DNA of 6,373 nt from an uncultured Collinsella sp. (GTDB lineage: Bacteria > Actinomycetota > Coriobacteriia > Coriobacteriales > Coriobacteriaceae). The notes below the pieces were generated by a model. The model worked only from the letters and a program-made list of their open reading frames with translations. It ran no database searches and was not told where the DNA came from. The DNA lies in NCBI GenBank assembly GCA_900554495.1, contig USHR01000108.1:1-6373 (forward strand), given 5' to 3'. Below are positions 6,305 through 6,373 of the stretch, in pieces; within the stretch, counting starts at the first letter, position 1; the number at the start of each line of letters is the position of its first letter. The translations under genes were made by a program, and so were the position numbers.

Positions 6305-6373
6305 ATGTCCCAGCACACCAAACACGGCTGCGACCATATCTTCTTTATCGGCTTTTTGGGCGCGGGCAAATCG
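6305..6373 (+). CDS. aroK: P-loop kinase N-terminus, probably shikimate kinase (3'-truncated)
   Basis: Only the first 23 codons are in the window. They contain a hydrophobic strand (IFFI, 12-15) running into a complete Walker A motif, GFLGAGKS at 16-23, in the position and form typical of shikimate kinase (IFLIGFMGAGKS-like), which phosphorylates shikimate in the chorismate pathway. Related small kinases such as gluconate or adenylate kinases also have an early P-loop, but their first strand reads differently. Actinobacterial gene order, with aro genes after alaS-ruvX-mltG, supports the call. The start follows the yqeG stop by 8 nt, with a modest AGGT ribosome site at 6295-6298. A fusion with another aro enzyme cannot be excluded because the gene leaves the window. 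Confidence 0.72.
   Translation, partial: MSQHTKHGCDHIFFIGFLGAGKS

Overview
The window looks like chromosomal core sequence from a high-GC Gram-positive bacterium. The best guess is the Coriobacteriia (a Collinsella-like gut actinobacterium). This rests on a GC-rich, C/G-ending codon style, the actinobacterial gene order alaS-ruvX-mltG leading into shikimate-pathway genes, and RuvX, MltG and YqeG sequences of Gram-positive type. The assignment is an inference from gene content and recall of related genomes. No 16S or other marker is present. All recognised genes lie on the + strand, there is no stretch over 300 bases without a gene, and I see no mobile elements, tRNA or rRNA genes, or CRISPR repeats.

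Layout: (1) 1-1115 is the C-terminal part of an AI-2E/UPF0118-family membrane protein with an acidic cytoplasmic-type tail. (2) 1116-1267 is the only real intergenic region. It holds a strong intrinsic terminator for the upstream gene, a sigma-70-type promoter whose -35 box overlaps the terminator T-tract, and a short leader with a perfect 6-bp dyad just ahead of the alaS ribosome binding site. (3) 1268-6373 is a tightly packed run: alaS (alanyl-tRNA synthetase), ruvX (RNase H-fold Holliday junction resolvase-like / pre-16S rRNA nuclease), mltG (endolytic murein transglycosylase), a YqeG-type HAD phosphatase, and the first 23 codons of a P-loop kinase that is probably shikimate kinase (aroK). 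The junctions are a 17-nt gap, an 8-nt overlap, a 1-nt gap and an 8-nt gap, with no terminator between genes. This suggests one operon driven by the promoter before alaS.

The genes serve separate housekeeping tasks: tRNA charging, rRNA or DNA maintenance, limiting glycan strand length during peptidoglycan synthesis, a phosphatase of uncertain substrate, and aromatic amino acid synthesis. They appear to be linked by old synteny more than by a shared pathway. The most unusual element is in MltG. Its roughly 130-residue cytoplasmic N-terminal extension is almost free of acidic residues and is built from degenerate R-x-A-Q-P repeats that run as heptads and then switch to octads. I found no convincing new multi-gene system. 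The MltG repeat tail and the alaS leader dyad are the two signals most worth following.
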